Of a DNA stretch of 64,000 nucleotides, positions 1 to 13,486 are shown one piece after another. The DNA is from Muricea muricata. Lineage: Eukaryota; Cnidaria; Anthozoa; Malacalcyonacea; Plexauridae. Location: NCBI GenBank assembly GCA_963855995.1, contig OY979725.1:13000383-13064382 (forward strand), in the 5' to 3' direction. Under the pieces are notes generated by a model. That model saw nothing but the letters and a program-made list of their open reading frames with translations, did not search any database and was not told the DNA's origin. Position 1 is the first letter of the stretch. Every line of letters starts with the position of its first letter. Both the position numbers and the translations under genes were made by a program.

Positions 1-705
1 ACGACGACAACAAAGAAAGTGACTCTGATTAACTTTGGATACTGGAGAACTTGACAAACATTAGACAGAATTACTATTGTACAACTACCTTAAGGAGGAA
101 GATTGTTTATATCGGTTTTATAATGGTTTTCAACATGATCGACAAGAATATTCTTCAAAATATATTTGAACCTGAATGAGATCCTGTAGTGTAACTGTTA
201 TGTTGCCAAGTTTTATAGTCCTGCACTGGGTCAAAGCTATACATATAATCTGTATATTTGATTCGCTACGGCTGCTAAAACAATCTGAATGATTTTAAAA
301 ATTCGTTTCTGCCAAAGTTCGAAGTCTGTTTAGTTTAAACAGTGAATATGCTCAGGGAATTGGTGTTGGAACATGTTTAAAAAGTTGGAAAAATCACTAT
401 CTGGTGGATAGCGCTATTTACCTCTCGTACAATCCACCCCAGAATATCAAACAACTTTATGTATTCATTGAACAACCAAATTAAAATATTTCAACCGAAA
501 AAGAACACTAACGTGTTTAACTACATAATTATATTTAGTGTTTAAACTTAAGCCAAATCGTTCCCAAGATAAATGCGAGTGTGACTAAAATCCACCGTTT
601 AAGCTGAATAGACTTCGAACAGCCGGTCCAAGGATGTAATATTTATATTACTGTAATATATTTACACATTGCATTCGATGTTTATTCATACAATCCTGCT
701 GTGTG
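1..705. other. Intergenic DNA downstream of BECN1
   Basis: AT-rich sequence with no coding frame that I can support on either strand. The only assignable element is the BECN1 poly(A) signal at 681-686. Confidence 0.6.
681..686 (-). terminator. Poly(A) signal of BECN1
   Basis: The minus strand reads AATAAA 24 nt past the BECN1 stop codon (710-712), a normal distance for a short 3' UTR. Confidence 0.55.
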
Positions 706-709
706 TGCA

Positions 710-3700
710 CTATTTTTCAGAAAACTGAGCGTTCAACCATGCCAAACCCCACTTGAGATTGGTGAGCATAAATTTCAACGCTTTAGTCCAATGTTCTTCC
801 GAGTTGAACTGTATTCTATTAATTATAATTAATGCGTGGTTAGAGCATATGTAATCAATTATAATTAATAGAATGACCAATTAAAATACATTCCAATAGT
901 CAATGTTCTAATTTTCTTATTAGCAAGTGAAATTATGCTGCCGAAATTATATTCAGTATGATACAGGTTTTGGAGAGACGCATAATTAGTGAAGGAAAAT
1001 AAAGCACGAAATACGTCATTTCTTGTACTTACTTAATGGAATACGATCCACCGGTTCCACTTGAGTCAAAGATTTTTCCATTTTCCATTCTGTACAGGGT
1101 AATAAAATTAATATGAACCATAAGCGACTGTGCGTCAGTGGCGAAGCCAGCCCGACAATTCGGTCATGATAGGCAAATTTAAATCACTGTCATTATTCAT
1201 TTCTTTAGAAATTGATTCCTTATACGGTTTATAAACACTGAAAATTTGCATTTGCATGACCAAATGTCGAGCTGACTTCGCTACTGCTGCACGTTACTGT
1301 ACGAGTGTCTAAGGTCGGTTGTACGAAAGGTGAAAAGTGCTATCGACCGGATAGTGATTTTTTTAAACTTTCTAAATTTGTTTGGTAACTTTTAAAACCC
1401 ATATTAAAGTTCAGCATTTCCAAGTTCAAGTCGCCTTTCCTCTGTTGTAAGTTCAATATCCCTAGTGTCATTGTTTTTATGCTTTTCTGTAGCAATTGAA
1501 AAATCACAACCCGGTGCATAGCGCTGCCTACGTTTTGTACAACCGAAACCTGTATTCTGGATGCCGAAAACACGAGCTCTTCTCAAAATGTGGAAATGTT
1601 GATGAAGAAACGAGAAAATACCTGTAGGGTAGACAGAAACGTTTATCAACTTTTTCTACCTCTTCTTTAAACTAGGAAAGTGAAACGTAAGAGAAATGGT
1701 TTAAAATTGATTGAATTACAGTACTTGCCATGTCTGCAAGCAACATTAAAACCAGTTAACACATATGAAAGCACAACAATTCTTACCTCCTGAAGACACT
1801 CAAGGAATGCTACCATAGCATGATCAAATCTGAAAGTAGGACAATGCAATAATGTAAAATGAAATACAAAATATCTGACGCGCTATCACAACATTTGCTC
1901 ACTTTGTATCCCAAAAAAATCGAAATCCACCCGATGCATACCTGAAAAACGACGATAAATAACAAATAGTTTACCTTCTTGACAACGACACTGGCAACGT
2001 TAGTTTGAGATATACTTACAGCGGTAATTCTTTTGATTTATCTTCAAGACTTTCTAAATAAGAATGGTTTCCAAACGGTACTAAACGATATCTAGATAAT
2101 GATAAAGTCAATATTCATTAATACAATAGCGGTTGAATTAGAGAGCATATTTAGAAAATAATTTAATAAGACATGCTTACTTTCTAAATTTAAGATTCAT
2201 TTTTCGTGCTAACGCATGTAATAGGAGCACAGTCTGGCCCCAAGCTGCGTTTATTTCGCTCCAGTCCACCTGGAGAAGAAAATACAATCAATTACAAATG
2301 AATACAAGTAGTGTATACTGTATTTTTGCATAGTACGTAGAGCCATTCACAGAATGTTTGCATGAGCTGCCCTAGCTGTCAAGCAAAAGTCCTTTTAATC
2401 AAGGTTAACAGAAACCTACCGGTACACTTGGCAATCTCCCAAGTCGGAAATTATTGATAGTGCCAAAGTGCCCTTTATACCTGGAAAAATGATAAGTGTT
2501 GAGTTTATATCCATGCCAGGAAGATATGGCTGACTATTTGGAGTGCTGGCTCATTGACGCTCAGCCAACTGCACGAGCAACGCTCTAAGGTCGGTACGTG
2601 ATAGTTAAACTAAGAGTAACACCACAAACATCATTTTCATTTGAGTACATAACACTGCTAAAAGTCCGTCTTCCACTTCAACCGTATCGTAGCGAAACGT
2701 AGCGTATTTCTTTGTTTTGTCAATGGTGAATACTTAGCAAGAACTAACGATATGGACACAATAGAATACACTACGTTTCACTATGCACGATAAAGTTGAA
2801 GTGGAAAAAGGACTTAATGACACGTTGTAAAAATCACGACGAAAAGTGTTTTTTGAATTCGGTTGATAGAGATCAAAACATTTGTTCAGCAGAGATCTTA
2901 CCAAATATTAAAAGTACTGTTGAAGATATTCGTTTTCTTTAGTTTATCCAACTGCATTTGAGCGTAATGAAGTTGATTATCAACACTATTAAGGACAAGA
3001 AAACAATTATAATAAGCCTGAGCAAAATAAATATTGAAGACATTCTGTTGAAAAAACTAGATTCATATTAATCTGACACAGCAGAGAACAACTCGATAAG
3101 CAGCTCAATTGATAGAGCGGCGGTCTAAAAACCCGAAGATGCGAGTTCGAGTCCCGCTCGATACAACGAATTTTTCGTTGTTCTCTTCAGTGTCAGATTA
3201 ATATGAATTTAGTTTTTCATATCTCTGAGGATGGTTCTGAAATACATTCTGTTGGAATGAACAACTGAGTAAGTTTGATTAGAACCTTTGTTGTTCTTCT
3301 TCAAACTCCAACAATTGTTTCTGGTATTCATTATACTGGATCCAGTATTTCTCCTCTTCTTTATCTAATCTTTCAGATTCCTGTCTTTGTTTTGCAATGG
3401 ACTGTTCAACTTTGGAACGCTCAACCTCCATTCTTTCTAATTCCTGGAAAGATGGGTGGAGTTGCAATGAGCTTCTGGGATGAGGGGAAACTTGGGCTAG
3501 GCATAGCAGGGTATATCAGTATATCTCGTGGGTGTGCAGGTGAAAGGGGATAACATGACAGGAGGTGGGGGGAGGTGTGTAAAAAGGAAGGACAAAGAGG
3601 AAAGTAGAGGGAAATGGTAGAGTGGAAGGGGAACGAAGAATGGGTGGGAAAGGAGGTAGTCAAAACATATTATTGACTTGCAGATAGATGAGGAAGGGGG

Positions 3701-5576
3701 GGGCAAAAAATGGAGAGTAGTGGTATGGGAAAGAGTGTTTGGGCAGAAAAACAGGTTAAGAAGAGGTAAAAAAGGGAAGGCTGAGGAAAGGGATGGGTAG
3801 GAGGGGGTGTTAAACAAAGAATGAAGGTGGTTTAACTTCTGACCTATTGTATGTGCATATGACATGTAGAAAGTGTGGGGTGGACATGATGAGAAAGTTA
3901 TTGGAGGGGGTGAAGTAGGATGGTGGGGGGCAGGTGGGGGTTGTTGAATAATGGTAACTCAAATCATCATTACTTGTATTAACTGTGATTCCTCCAACTT
4001 CAAATCTTCTAATTCCTTGGCTAACAGTCCACTATCCTCCTCCTTACTGGCATCTATTTTATCTAAGAATTCCTTGCTGTAGTCATTGAATTCATCCGTA
4101 GTGACTTTGAGCTGGTGATCGAGCTGGTCTAGTAGAGTATCTGTGCACTCCTCACACAAAGGATGATCAATATCTGACTGGGCTGACATTATGTCAAATA
4201 ACTGACTGGTCACCTAGCATGGAGAAAACAATATGGTTTCAAGAAAATGGTATAAACCTATGTAAATATGGTAATATAATGTCATGTAATACCTTAAGCC
4301 TGTGACTAAGATTGTCTGATCTCACATTTTGAGCAGCAATTAGTGTAAATCCATTGCCATCAACACTTCTGCAAGAACACAGAAAATTTAAACAAATGCT
4401 TGTCCCAGCCATAATTTAGTTGATACAATTCACACCTTTTGGATGCAATGGTTCTTCGGACAACATTCTCATCGTTAATCTCACGTTTATTCACCTAAAG
4501 ATACAAATGAGAATTATGAATGCAATACAAAAGATGATCTAATCTGTCATTCAAATCAAGTTTCAAATGATTTGTGACAATATGCCATAGGAGGCACTTG
4601 TAAATTTTGAAAATCTGTAAAACATGTTTTCAGTGGTCAAAACATGGTTTTTGGTCATCTGTGTTAAGTAATTTTGAGATATCATGTCAGGACCGTTGGT
4701 GAAATTTTACATACTTTCACATTAAATGTGTTATGAGTGGTCCAAAATATTTCCAGTGGCTTTGAGATGTCAAATTGACCTTCATAATGGTACATTCCAT
4801 GTAAACTTCACCCAAAGATGCACCAATATTTTCTGTACATATTATTGTGATCGCTAAATGTATGCTGGTGTAACAGGAGATATGCCCCCTTCCTGAAAAT
4901 TTGCCCCCCCCGGGCCATATTTCCTAGAAAATGGCACCCTTGCTCATATTTCCTGGGGCAGAGGGGCCAAATTTTCTAAAAAATATAGCCTGGGGGCATT
5001 TTTAAAGGGGAGGGGGGCAATATTTCCTGGGACACTGGATATCTCCAAAGTGGAGTGGATGGAATACAGTCTAGCTTTGATGCCATACTTGAGCAGAAAG
5101 CTAGACCTCCAGCATATATAGTATATACATGCTGATCGGTCAATGAGTTCACATACATAATATAACACTGATATTTTTCGTTTCTCCATATACCAGTATA
5201 TAGAATACCCACAAAAGTATATACGATAAACTAGCTACCTCAAGCTGAGAATTTGTCTCTTTTGTAAGAGGTTTTTCAGTTGGAACAACAGGCAAAGTCG
5301 GAAGTGGGACTGTAAACAGAAAGAAGGAAAAATACATGCAATCTATTTCTAGTAATGAAATTATGTAACATTTGTACAATAGAGAATTTACAAATGTGCA
5401 ATCAAATACCGTAAAGATATTTGTACATGTGAACGAAACCACTTTAACTCACGAGTTAGCTCCGAGATAGTGTCCTCGTCAATTGAGCTAAACGAACTCT
5501 GGTCCAAACGTAATGGTTGCGAGCATTTTTGACATACAAAACTAACTCTGGTTGTACCACGAGAGCCACTAATCAT
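710..5576 (-). CDS. BECN1: Beclin 1, autophagy regulator (15 coding exons)
   Basis: Scaffold subunit of the class III PI3-kinase (VPS34) complexes that start autophagy and endosomal sorting. Exons (minus): 5453-5576, 5239-5309, 4436-4494, 4293-4368, 3974-4213, 3286-3443, 2902-2985, 2420-2480, 2181-2269, 2020-2091, 1903-1941, 1787-1829, 1622-1671, 1033-1089, 710-815. All junctions are GT-AG and keep phase, giving 442 aa (human 450). Visible in order: an N-terminal [12 protein letters not shown] with a CxxC pair; a BH3-like segment [17 protein letters not shown] followed by the conserved [14 protein letters not shown]; a Glu/Lys/Gln-rich coiled coil (exons 5-7); and the evolutionarily conserved domain, with [18 protein letters not shown], the membrane-inserting aromatic finger [14 protein letters not shown] and the terminal [20 protein letters not shown]. 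The ATG at 5576 aligns with the human start region. The 39-nt exon 11 and 43-nt exon 12 are easily missed by predictors. Confidence 0.97.
814..873. repeat. Perfect hairpin over the last BECN1 splice acceptor
   Basis: A 17-bp perfect inverted repeat (814-830 with 857-873, loop 26 nt) made of AT-rich sequence. The acceptor AG of the last BECN1 intron (816-817, minus strand) lies inside the stem. Confidence 0.6.
3051..3243 (-). mobile_element. Palindromic tRNA-like SINE, copy 1 (BECN1 intron 6)
   Basis: The 193-bp element is flanked by an 11-bp direct duplication ACATTCTGTTG (3040-3050 and 3244-3254). Long inverted repeats (about 28 bp, containing TTCATATTAATCTGACAC) enclose a tRNA-like segment at about 3094-3165 on the plus strand, with an A-box-like stretch (AGCTCAATTGATAGAGC) and a B-box (GTTCGAGTC). 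A second copy with the same ends lies at 12194-12307. The long target duplication points to retroposition rather than cut-and-paste. Confidence 0.75.
3530..3957. repeat. Polypurine tract in BECN1 intron 5
   Basis: More than 400 bp of strongly purine-biased plus strand (G/A runs such as GGGAAGGCTGAGGAAAGGGA). It is interrupted briefly near 3660-3690 and 3805-3870. It explains several open frames on the opposite strand that are rich in Pro, Ser and Phe and are not genes. Confidence 0.7.
4870..5035. repeat. Low-complexity G/C-run repeat in BECN1 intron 2
   Basis: Short imperfect repeats built on ATATTTCCTGG/TTTCCTAGAAAA, alternating with C or G runs. No coding content. Confidence 0.4.
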
Positions 5577-6104
5577 TTTAAGATGTTATTCACTTCTTAT
5601 TCTGGTCGTTTCATGGTTTTATTATGCTTGGAACAGTATAAAATGGAACAGCCGCCAGCCGCGCAGACCCTGGGAACGAGGCTGAGATATGATAAGCGGA
5701 TCCCATTGATCCCATATGATTGATCCACACCGACCAGTTTAAAAGGCCACACATCAGTTAACTATGACAGAATAATTGCTTTCGTTGCACAGTTTTGAAA
5801 TTAAGTTAATTTACATTTATCCTGAATTATCCATTCTTCAATTTCTCTCAAATGTCCATTCAATTGCTCCACAACGTCAGCCATTGTTTGACAAGTGTTT
5901 CGGAAACTGTGCGTAACCATGACATCTTCTCGTATTCTGGCTTGTTTCCGCCAGACTCTGCTGGTAGCAAGTCCAGGTGAATGAACATGTCTAGTGATGT
6001 CAGGTTGTTACAATGAAGATGGAGCGAGCTATGGTGGAAATATATGAAATGTGAGATTTTTCCGCAAGACATCTCTTAGATAACTATGATTATTTTTAAC
6101 TAAA

Positions 6105-6175
6105 TTTATTTATACTGGATAGCTCTATCAGTTTTAAACTGTTCTTCCTAGAGGTCCAGTAAGGATCATTTTCAC
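6105..6175 (-). repeat. Dispersed repeat fragment (same family as 38563-38845)
   Basis: The minus strand reads ACTGGACCTCTAGGAAGAAC, then an A-rich gap, then ACTGATAGAGCTATCCAGTAT. The same order of blocks occurs three times in tandem at 38563-38845 on the plus strand. Confidence 0.65.
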
Positions 6176-6476
6176 AAATAGAAATTATAGAAATTATCTT
6201 GACTTCTTCTCAACTGCGTATATGTTTGATCACATGAAAAAACCCCCAAAAATTAGGGTGAAGGAAATAAAATTGTGTAGGTTTTAAAAGCTTGACTGCC
6301 CACTGCAGTGGGATGATTTGGGCTATCAAGCCACAAACACATCTTGAATTTCATCCAAACTCTGACATCTAAAAAAAAATAAAAATATCGGTTGGGCGGG
6401 CAATCGTTCTTAGATTTTCAAAGCCGAGTTATGAGTTAAGTAAAATGTTCATGGCCATACGTTTTTGCCTTTCGTA

Positions 6477-6752
6477 CGCAATGACGTTATCTGTGATCTA
6501 TTACAGTACAGAAACAGGCAAAAATAAGATTGACTTGATAAATTTAGCAAGCGTCTCTTCACAATATTATAAAATTATACAAGTATGTTGGAGTAATCCA
6601 CAAATAATGGCAATTTTATTACTAATGTGAATATCATAATCGAAACTGTTTTCATGTTCATGAGGTAGATCAGTTTGCCCTTATTTGACAAAAAGATTTC
6701 GTTTTTGCGGGTGTCTGTACTGTAATAGATCACAGATGACATCATGGCGTCC
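6477..6752. mobile_element. MITE-like inverted-repeat element
   Basis: Arms of about 55 bp (6477-6532 and 6697-6752) share ATCTGTGATCTATTACAGTA exactly and diverge a little outside it. The interior (about 165 bp) is AT-rich and non-coding. No clear target duplication is visible. Confidence 0.65.
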
Positions 6753-7448
6753 AAAGAACGGCAAAGTAGGGCACAAGACTGACTCGAGTTTGTTTTAAAT
6801 AGCAAAAAACATAGGCTACAGTTGAAAGGGACAGGCCCATTCAGGCTTTAGGTAATGAGATACACTTTAGTTTTATTGCCCTATACTAAACTGGTATATT
6901 AGATTGTGCTAATCTTGGATTTAACTATTTAAGTGCAAATATACTAACATATTTAGACAGCAAAACGATCTAGATTTCTACTGAGCATTTCAGGTATGAG
7001 CTAACAATTCAATGTTCCTGGGTGGTCATTGTTTCTTACAAGTTATGGCAATTAAATGAGATAACCTGAGAGTTTCGCTTGCCATTTTTTCAATGAATTA
7101 TTTTTGCCTGCCATCTCTAAAATATAGCTTGTTTTTTACCTTTGGCAGTCCGCTATGTCAAGCCCTGTGCCTCCCCCCCCCCGTTTAGTAAAAAGTTTTG
7201 TAGTTTGAATTGAATAATAAGTTTGTGACGTCATTCTATAATGTTACGAGGGACCGCCACTGGGGACCGTACTCTCCCCCCCGGTTATACATACACCACC
7301 ATACAGGGGGGGGGGGAACTAAAGGCTGGAATAAATTCGCGGCAAAATTAATACTATGCGTGGTTAAATGAAAATAAACCGCAAATTAAACGATAAAAAT
7401 ACTTGAAAGAAGAATTATACAAATGCTTAAACGATGGAGAGAACTACA

Positions 7449-9882
7449 ATGCGTTGTGATATCTTTGGAAGAACTGTGACGCTTTTTGCTAGGGCAATCC
7501 ATTGTTTGGCCAGGATTGGCCATGACATTTATGTTGAGCCGCTGGAAGAAGGTTTATCTTTAAGAACTGTAAACACTTCACGATCTGCTTACGCATACAT
7601 TATATTTAAGCCAAGTTTTTTCCAGAGCTATGAGGATGGGATCCCTGATGAAGACAGCTCATCCGAAAAAGGACTTAAATGCAAGCTGTCAGTGAGGTCA
7701 TTCCTAACTGTGTTTAGGTCTGTGAACACAATTGACAGAACTGTTTATCGTTGTTTAATTACCATGACCACGAATGACTCCGGGCAACAGTTTATGACAT
7801 TTCAGATGACCTGCACGCATGGCATTTTAAAAACGTACAATCTGTCTTACCAGGAATGTGAGAGTTTGGAGGCAGAGTTTACAAAAGATCTCTCTCCCAA
7901 TTTGATCACAGTTCAATCCCAGACTCTTGTCCAAGTTGTCACAAGTTTCCAAAATTATTCAGAAGAGATCACGTTAACAGTGTGCCCGGAGAATGTTGCT
8001 GTCAGTAATTATATCGACGACGACGAAGATCTTGGAAAAGTCATCAAAACAAAGATAGAGTTAGATGCTGAGGAATTTGACAAGTATCAAATTGGCGTTG
8101 ACACTGAAATAACATTTTGCCTGAAAGAATTAAAGGCAATTGTGAACTTTGCCGACTTGATTGACGACATGAATTTGGATATTCATTTTGAATCTGGTGG
8201 AAAACCGATTGTATTCAGTTTGGTGAGCGATCCGACTTTCGAAGCTAATTTTGTTCTTGCGACGTTTGTTGATTTACCAGGAAGTCAAGCATCTCAGCAG
8301 AAAAATAAACAAAAGAAAGGATCACAAAAAGCAAGTACAGATAAAGAAGGACAAAAGGCAAGTAAGGCACAGGATGTGGATGAGAATGAGTTTGGTCTAG
8401 ACGAAGATGAAGACTGGGTTAATGAGATCATTGCTGCTGAAGAACAACAATCACAGAGCATGCAGGTGGAAAAAACTTCACAGAGCACACAGAGTGTTCA
8501 AAAAACTTCAACAAGTAATATCAGAGGCAAACATCCAGATTTCAAAGACTCATTTCAATCTAAAGCAGCATTGTCCAAAAAAACAAGCACCTCAACCCAT
8601 GCAAGGGAAGTGGATTCCTCATCTAAAGCTGAAAAACAAAGTGTGTCATCTCAAACAAGGAATGCTAGCACATCATCGCAAGCGAGGAATGCTAGCACAT
8701 CATCCCAAGGAAGGAATGCAAGCACATCATCTCAAGCAAGGAATGCTAGCACATCATCTCAAGCAAGGAATGCTAGCACATCATCCCAAGCAAGGAATGC
8801 AAGCACATCATCCCAAGCAAGGAATGCTAGCACATCATCTTTGCGACAAAGAACTGATCAATGCACGAAGCACACACAAATCAGACCACACAGTGCACCA
8901 GGCAATTTAGCACAAGAGGAAATTTCTGGCAGAATGAGTATGGGTTCAGAGATATCACCAGGTATTTATGAAACAGTAAGGTAGAAGGGACAGCCATTTC
9001 ACCATCCATCATTTGATGTTTTGCCCATTTTACAGAAACCGCATGCAAATAAACTTTACAAAACTCAAACTAGCATTCTCAGTGTTGGTTATTGCAGTAA
9101 AAAGCACACAAATTCATCAGATCTTTCAATATGTGCACAATATATAAGTGGATCATTGGCATTTCAAGGGACAACCAATCAAAGTCTCGTTTGCATTGTT
9201 CAGGTAGTTCATAGACATTCAAAGGAATGGACTGGAAATGCTGGACTAAAATGCTATGACGCAAACATGAACTCTGATACGTGCTAGCACGTAGCAATTT
9301 ATCAGTCACCATGGCAACCAACCTTTAAAAATATGAAAAATGTAGATTTTATATATTTTTTGTTATTAATTAATAAATGCAAAGATGAAATATTTTATAT
9401 TTGAGTGGATTGAAACAAGTACGAATATATATTTTATTTTTTCTATAAGCAATCATCATAATGTCATAAATAAGTAAAAGTATGTCAAATTTCTACGTGC
9501 TAGCCCACATCACAGAGTTTGTATCCGCATCATAGTGTGTTTGGAACCCATTCCTTTCATTGTCTATGAGTAGTTAAATATTCCATGGTCTTGTCTGGTA
9601 ACATTGCACTTGACTTTTCATTTTTTAGGTATAAAAGTTCGATCTGGAAAAGATAAAGCTATGCAACAAAAAAACAAAGAACAAAAGAGCAATGAAACAG
9701 TTTCCATCAATTTAGAAGAATCTGAGGAGTTAGATGACAGCATTCCAGGAACCCCACCAAGCAAGAAGTTTAAAGCCATGTTCTTCAGTGCAATATTAGG
9801 GAAAATGAACAAGACAACTGAAAGAGAGCAACCTAAGAAACCAGTACCTGTAGTTCTAGTTGAAGATTCAGAGTCGGACTGA
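7449..9882 (+). CDS. RAD9A: Cell-cycle checkpoint protein RAD9 (9-1-1 clamp subunit)
   Basis: Subunit of the RAD9-RAD1-HUS1 clamp loaded at damaged DNA to activate ATR. Exon 1 is 7449-8961 and exon 2 is 9629-9882. The junction joins a terminal G to GT (glycine), and the frame stays open to the TGA. An upstream in-frame ATG at 7434 would add five residues; the ATG at 7449 (MRCDIFG) matches the animal start. The product is 588 aa, or 593 from the upstream ATG (human 391). Residues 1 to about 280 form the PCNA-like part, with IGHDIYVEPLEEGLSLRTVN, SRSAYA, FRSV, ITFCLKEL and FVLATF. The tail is long, acidic and Ser/Thr/Gln-rich, with a nine-residue tandem repeat. Exon 2 encodes the conserved C-terminal IPGTPPSKKFKAMFFSAILG and an acidic end (EDSESD) like vertebrate RAD9. 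Convergent with PSMD7. Confidence 0.96.
8653..8845 (+). repeat. In-frame 27-bp tandem repeat in RAD9
   Basis: Seven near-identical 27-bp units (core AGGAATGCTAGCACATCATC) encode seven RNASTSS blocks; six are followed by QA or QG and the last by LR. Differences are mostly silent, so the array has been kept in frame. Confidence 0.9.
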
Positions 9883-10673
9883 TTCATCATGACTGCCCAC
9901 CATATGCTAATCTAAGTTGAGTTAAATGGCTGGAACCATAGCCATTTGTGTTTTTAGTAAAAGTATTCTCGTTCTATTCTTATTCTATTTTATATTTATA
10001 AGAGAGTATAATTCATTTGGGTATATGATTCATATTTATACGAAAAAAACTTGTTCAAACTGTGACAGATTTCCATGCAAGTTAGCTCTTAACTAAGTCT
10101 GGTTTGGATGATGTGCATTGCCAGGGTTTTTTCAGGGAATTTTTAGGACTGCAAAATAGCCTCTTTTTGCATTACTGTAAATTCACCATAGACAGAAATT
10201 ATTTTACATTCGGAAACCTGAGAATTTGGAAAAATGGCTGGAAACTACTCAAAAGACAATAAAGACTGCACCATCATAATTATGGTCATATACACTGACC
10301 AGGACTTGCTCAAATCAGATCCTTTGAAGTTCATCTGAACTCAATCTTATTTGCAAAAAATGGACCCAAGGAAAAACCCTGAAAAAATGCTGAAAGCATG
10401 GTAGAAACAAGTGCTTTTGGCTGGCCTTGTGAAGTTAATTGCTATGAAATGTAATTCTCTTGTAAAAGGGTTATACTCCACAAAGCTTTGTGGAAAAAAA
10501 TTTCATGTTTGATAAGAATAAGTTGCTGTACTTAGCATGTAGTCAAAGCTTTATTACCAGTAAGTACAATATAAAAAAATGTTTGCACTGCTTTCTAGTA
10601 TTTATATACAATACAATTCAAGAACAACAAAGTTATTTGATACAATGACAGTCTAATTAGCCTAATTAACAGC
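9883..10673. other. Tail-to-tail intergenic region RAD9/PSMD7
   Basis: Non-coding 3' UTR and spacer. Candidate poly(A) signals: AATAAA on the plus strand at 10258-10263 (RAD9) and on the minus strand at 10550-10555 (PSMD7). Confidence 0.5.
10550..10555 (-). terminator. Poly(A) signal of PSMD7
   Basis: AATAAA on the minus strand about 120 nt after the PSMD7 stop codon. Confidence 0.5.
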
Positions 10674-12839
<2,166 letters not shown>

Positions 12840-13486
12840 GGCAAAAAACGTCAAAAAATCAAAGTTTCTAACACAACTTCTTGTGAAACTCTAAAACTTT
12901 TTGTCTCAATAAATTTTTGAAACATGTGCACGCTTTGCGCATGTCCGTAGTTGTCAAAGCTTCCACTTAGAAAAAAAAACAGGAACTGTATATTATTTAT
13001 AATAAAATTTACCAACACCATATACTAATGATATTCTCATGAAATATTAACATTAATTTGTCATAATAGGAAAAAACCTAAACAGCATTCATACTTTTGT
13101 ATTTCTTTGAAAGGATGTGAAGCATAAAAAGTAACATTTTAGCTGCTTCTAATATTTCTCATATTTTCTTTTCAATTATGTACGCTACCAAGCTTTTATT
13201 AGTAAAGGGCAACCGTAAATATTATTCAAGATACTTAAAATAGCAGCTATCTTAAAATCAAACCAACTATGAGTTTAAATTTAAGCAGAAACTAGATTTT
13301 TAAAACAATTTTAATAGTGAATGATTTCTACAAATGGAAGCACCAAGACAAAATAACCTCCTCTGATCTCTACATGAATATCCAGCCGAAGATCGACAGA
13401 TGTAAACAGGCAGTTTCCGTAATTTTTTAATCGAAGACAATTTTATTTGACGAAAAGCAAGATATTTTCATCTACATTGTACAACC
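12840..13486. promoter_or_regulatory. Candidate bidirectional promoter PSMD7/LRRC57
   Basis: Only 647 bp separate the two divergent start codons. The sequence is AT-rich with no coding frame and no TATA box that I would defend. Both genes must be transcribed outward from here, so shared control is inferred from geometry alone. Confidence 0.45.

Larger units (their letters stand above)
5577..7433. other. Intergenic region between divergent BECN1 and RAD9
   Basis: Contains both 5' ends, so promoters are expected, but I cannot place a core element. It holds a fragment of a dispersed repeat (6105-6175), an inverted-repeat element (6477-6752) and C- or G-homopolymer runs at about 7170-7320. Confidence 0.5.

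Noticed and set aside
3421..3865. Minus-strand frames rich in Ser, Pro and Phe
   Set aside because: A product of the polypurine tract inside a BECN1 intron; composition only.
8407..8910. 167-codon frame overlapping RAD9 in another phase
   Set aside because: Shadow of the in-frame 27-bp repeat; RAD9 is well supported by homology in its own frame.
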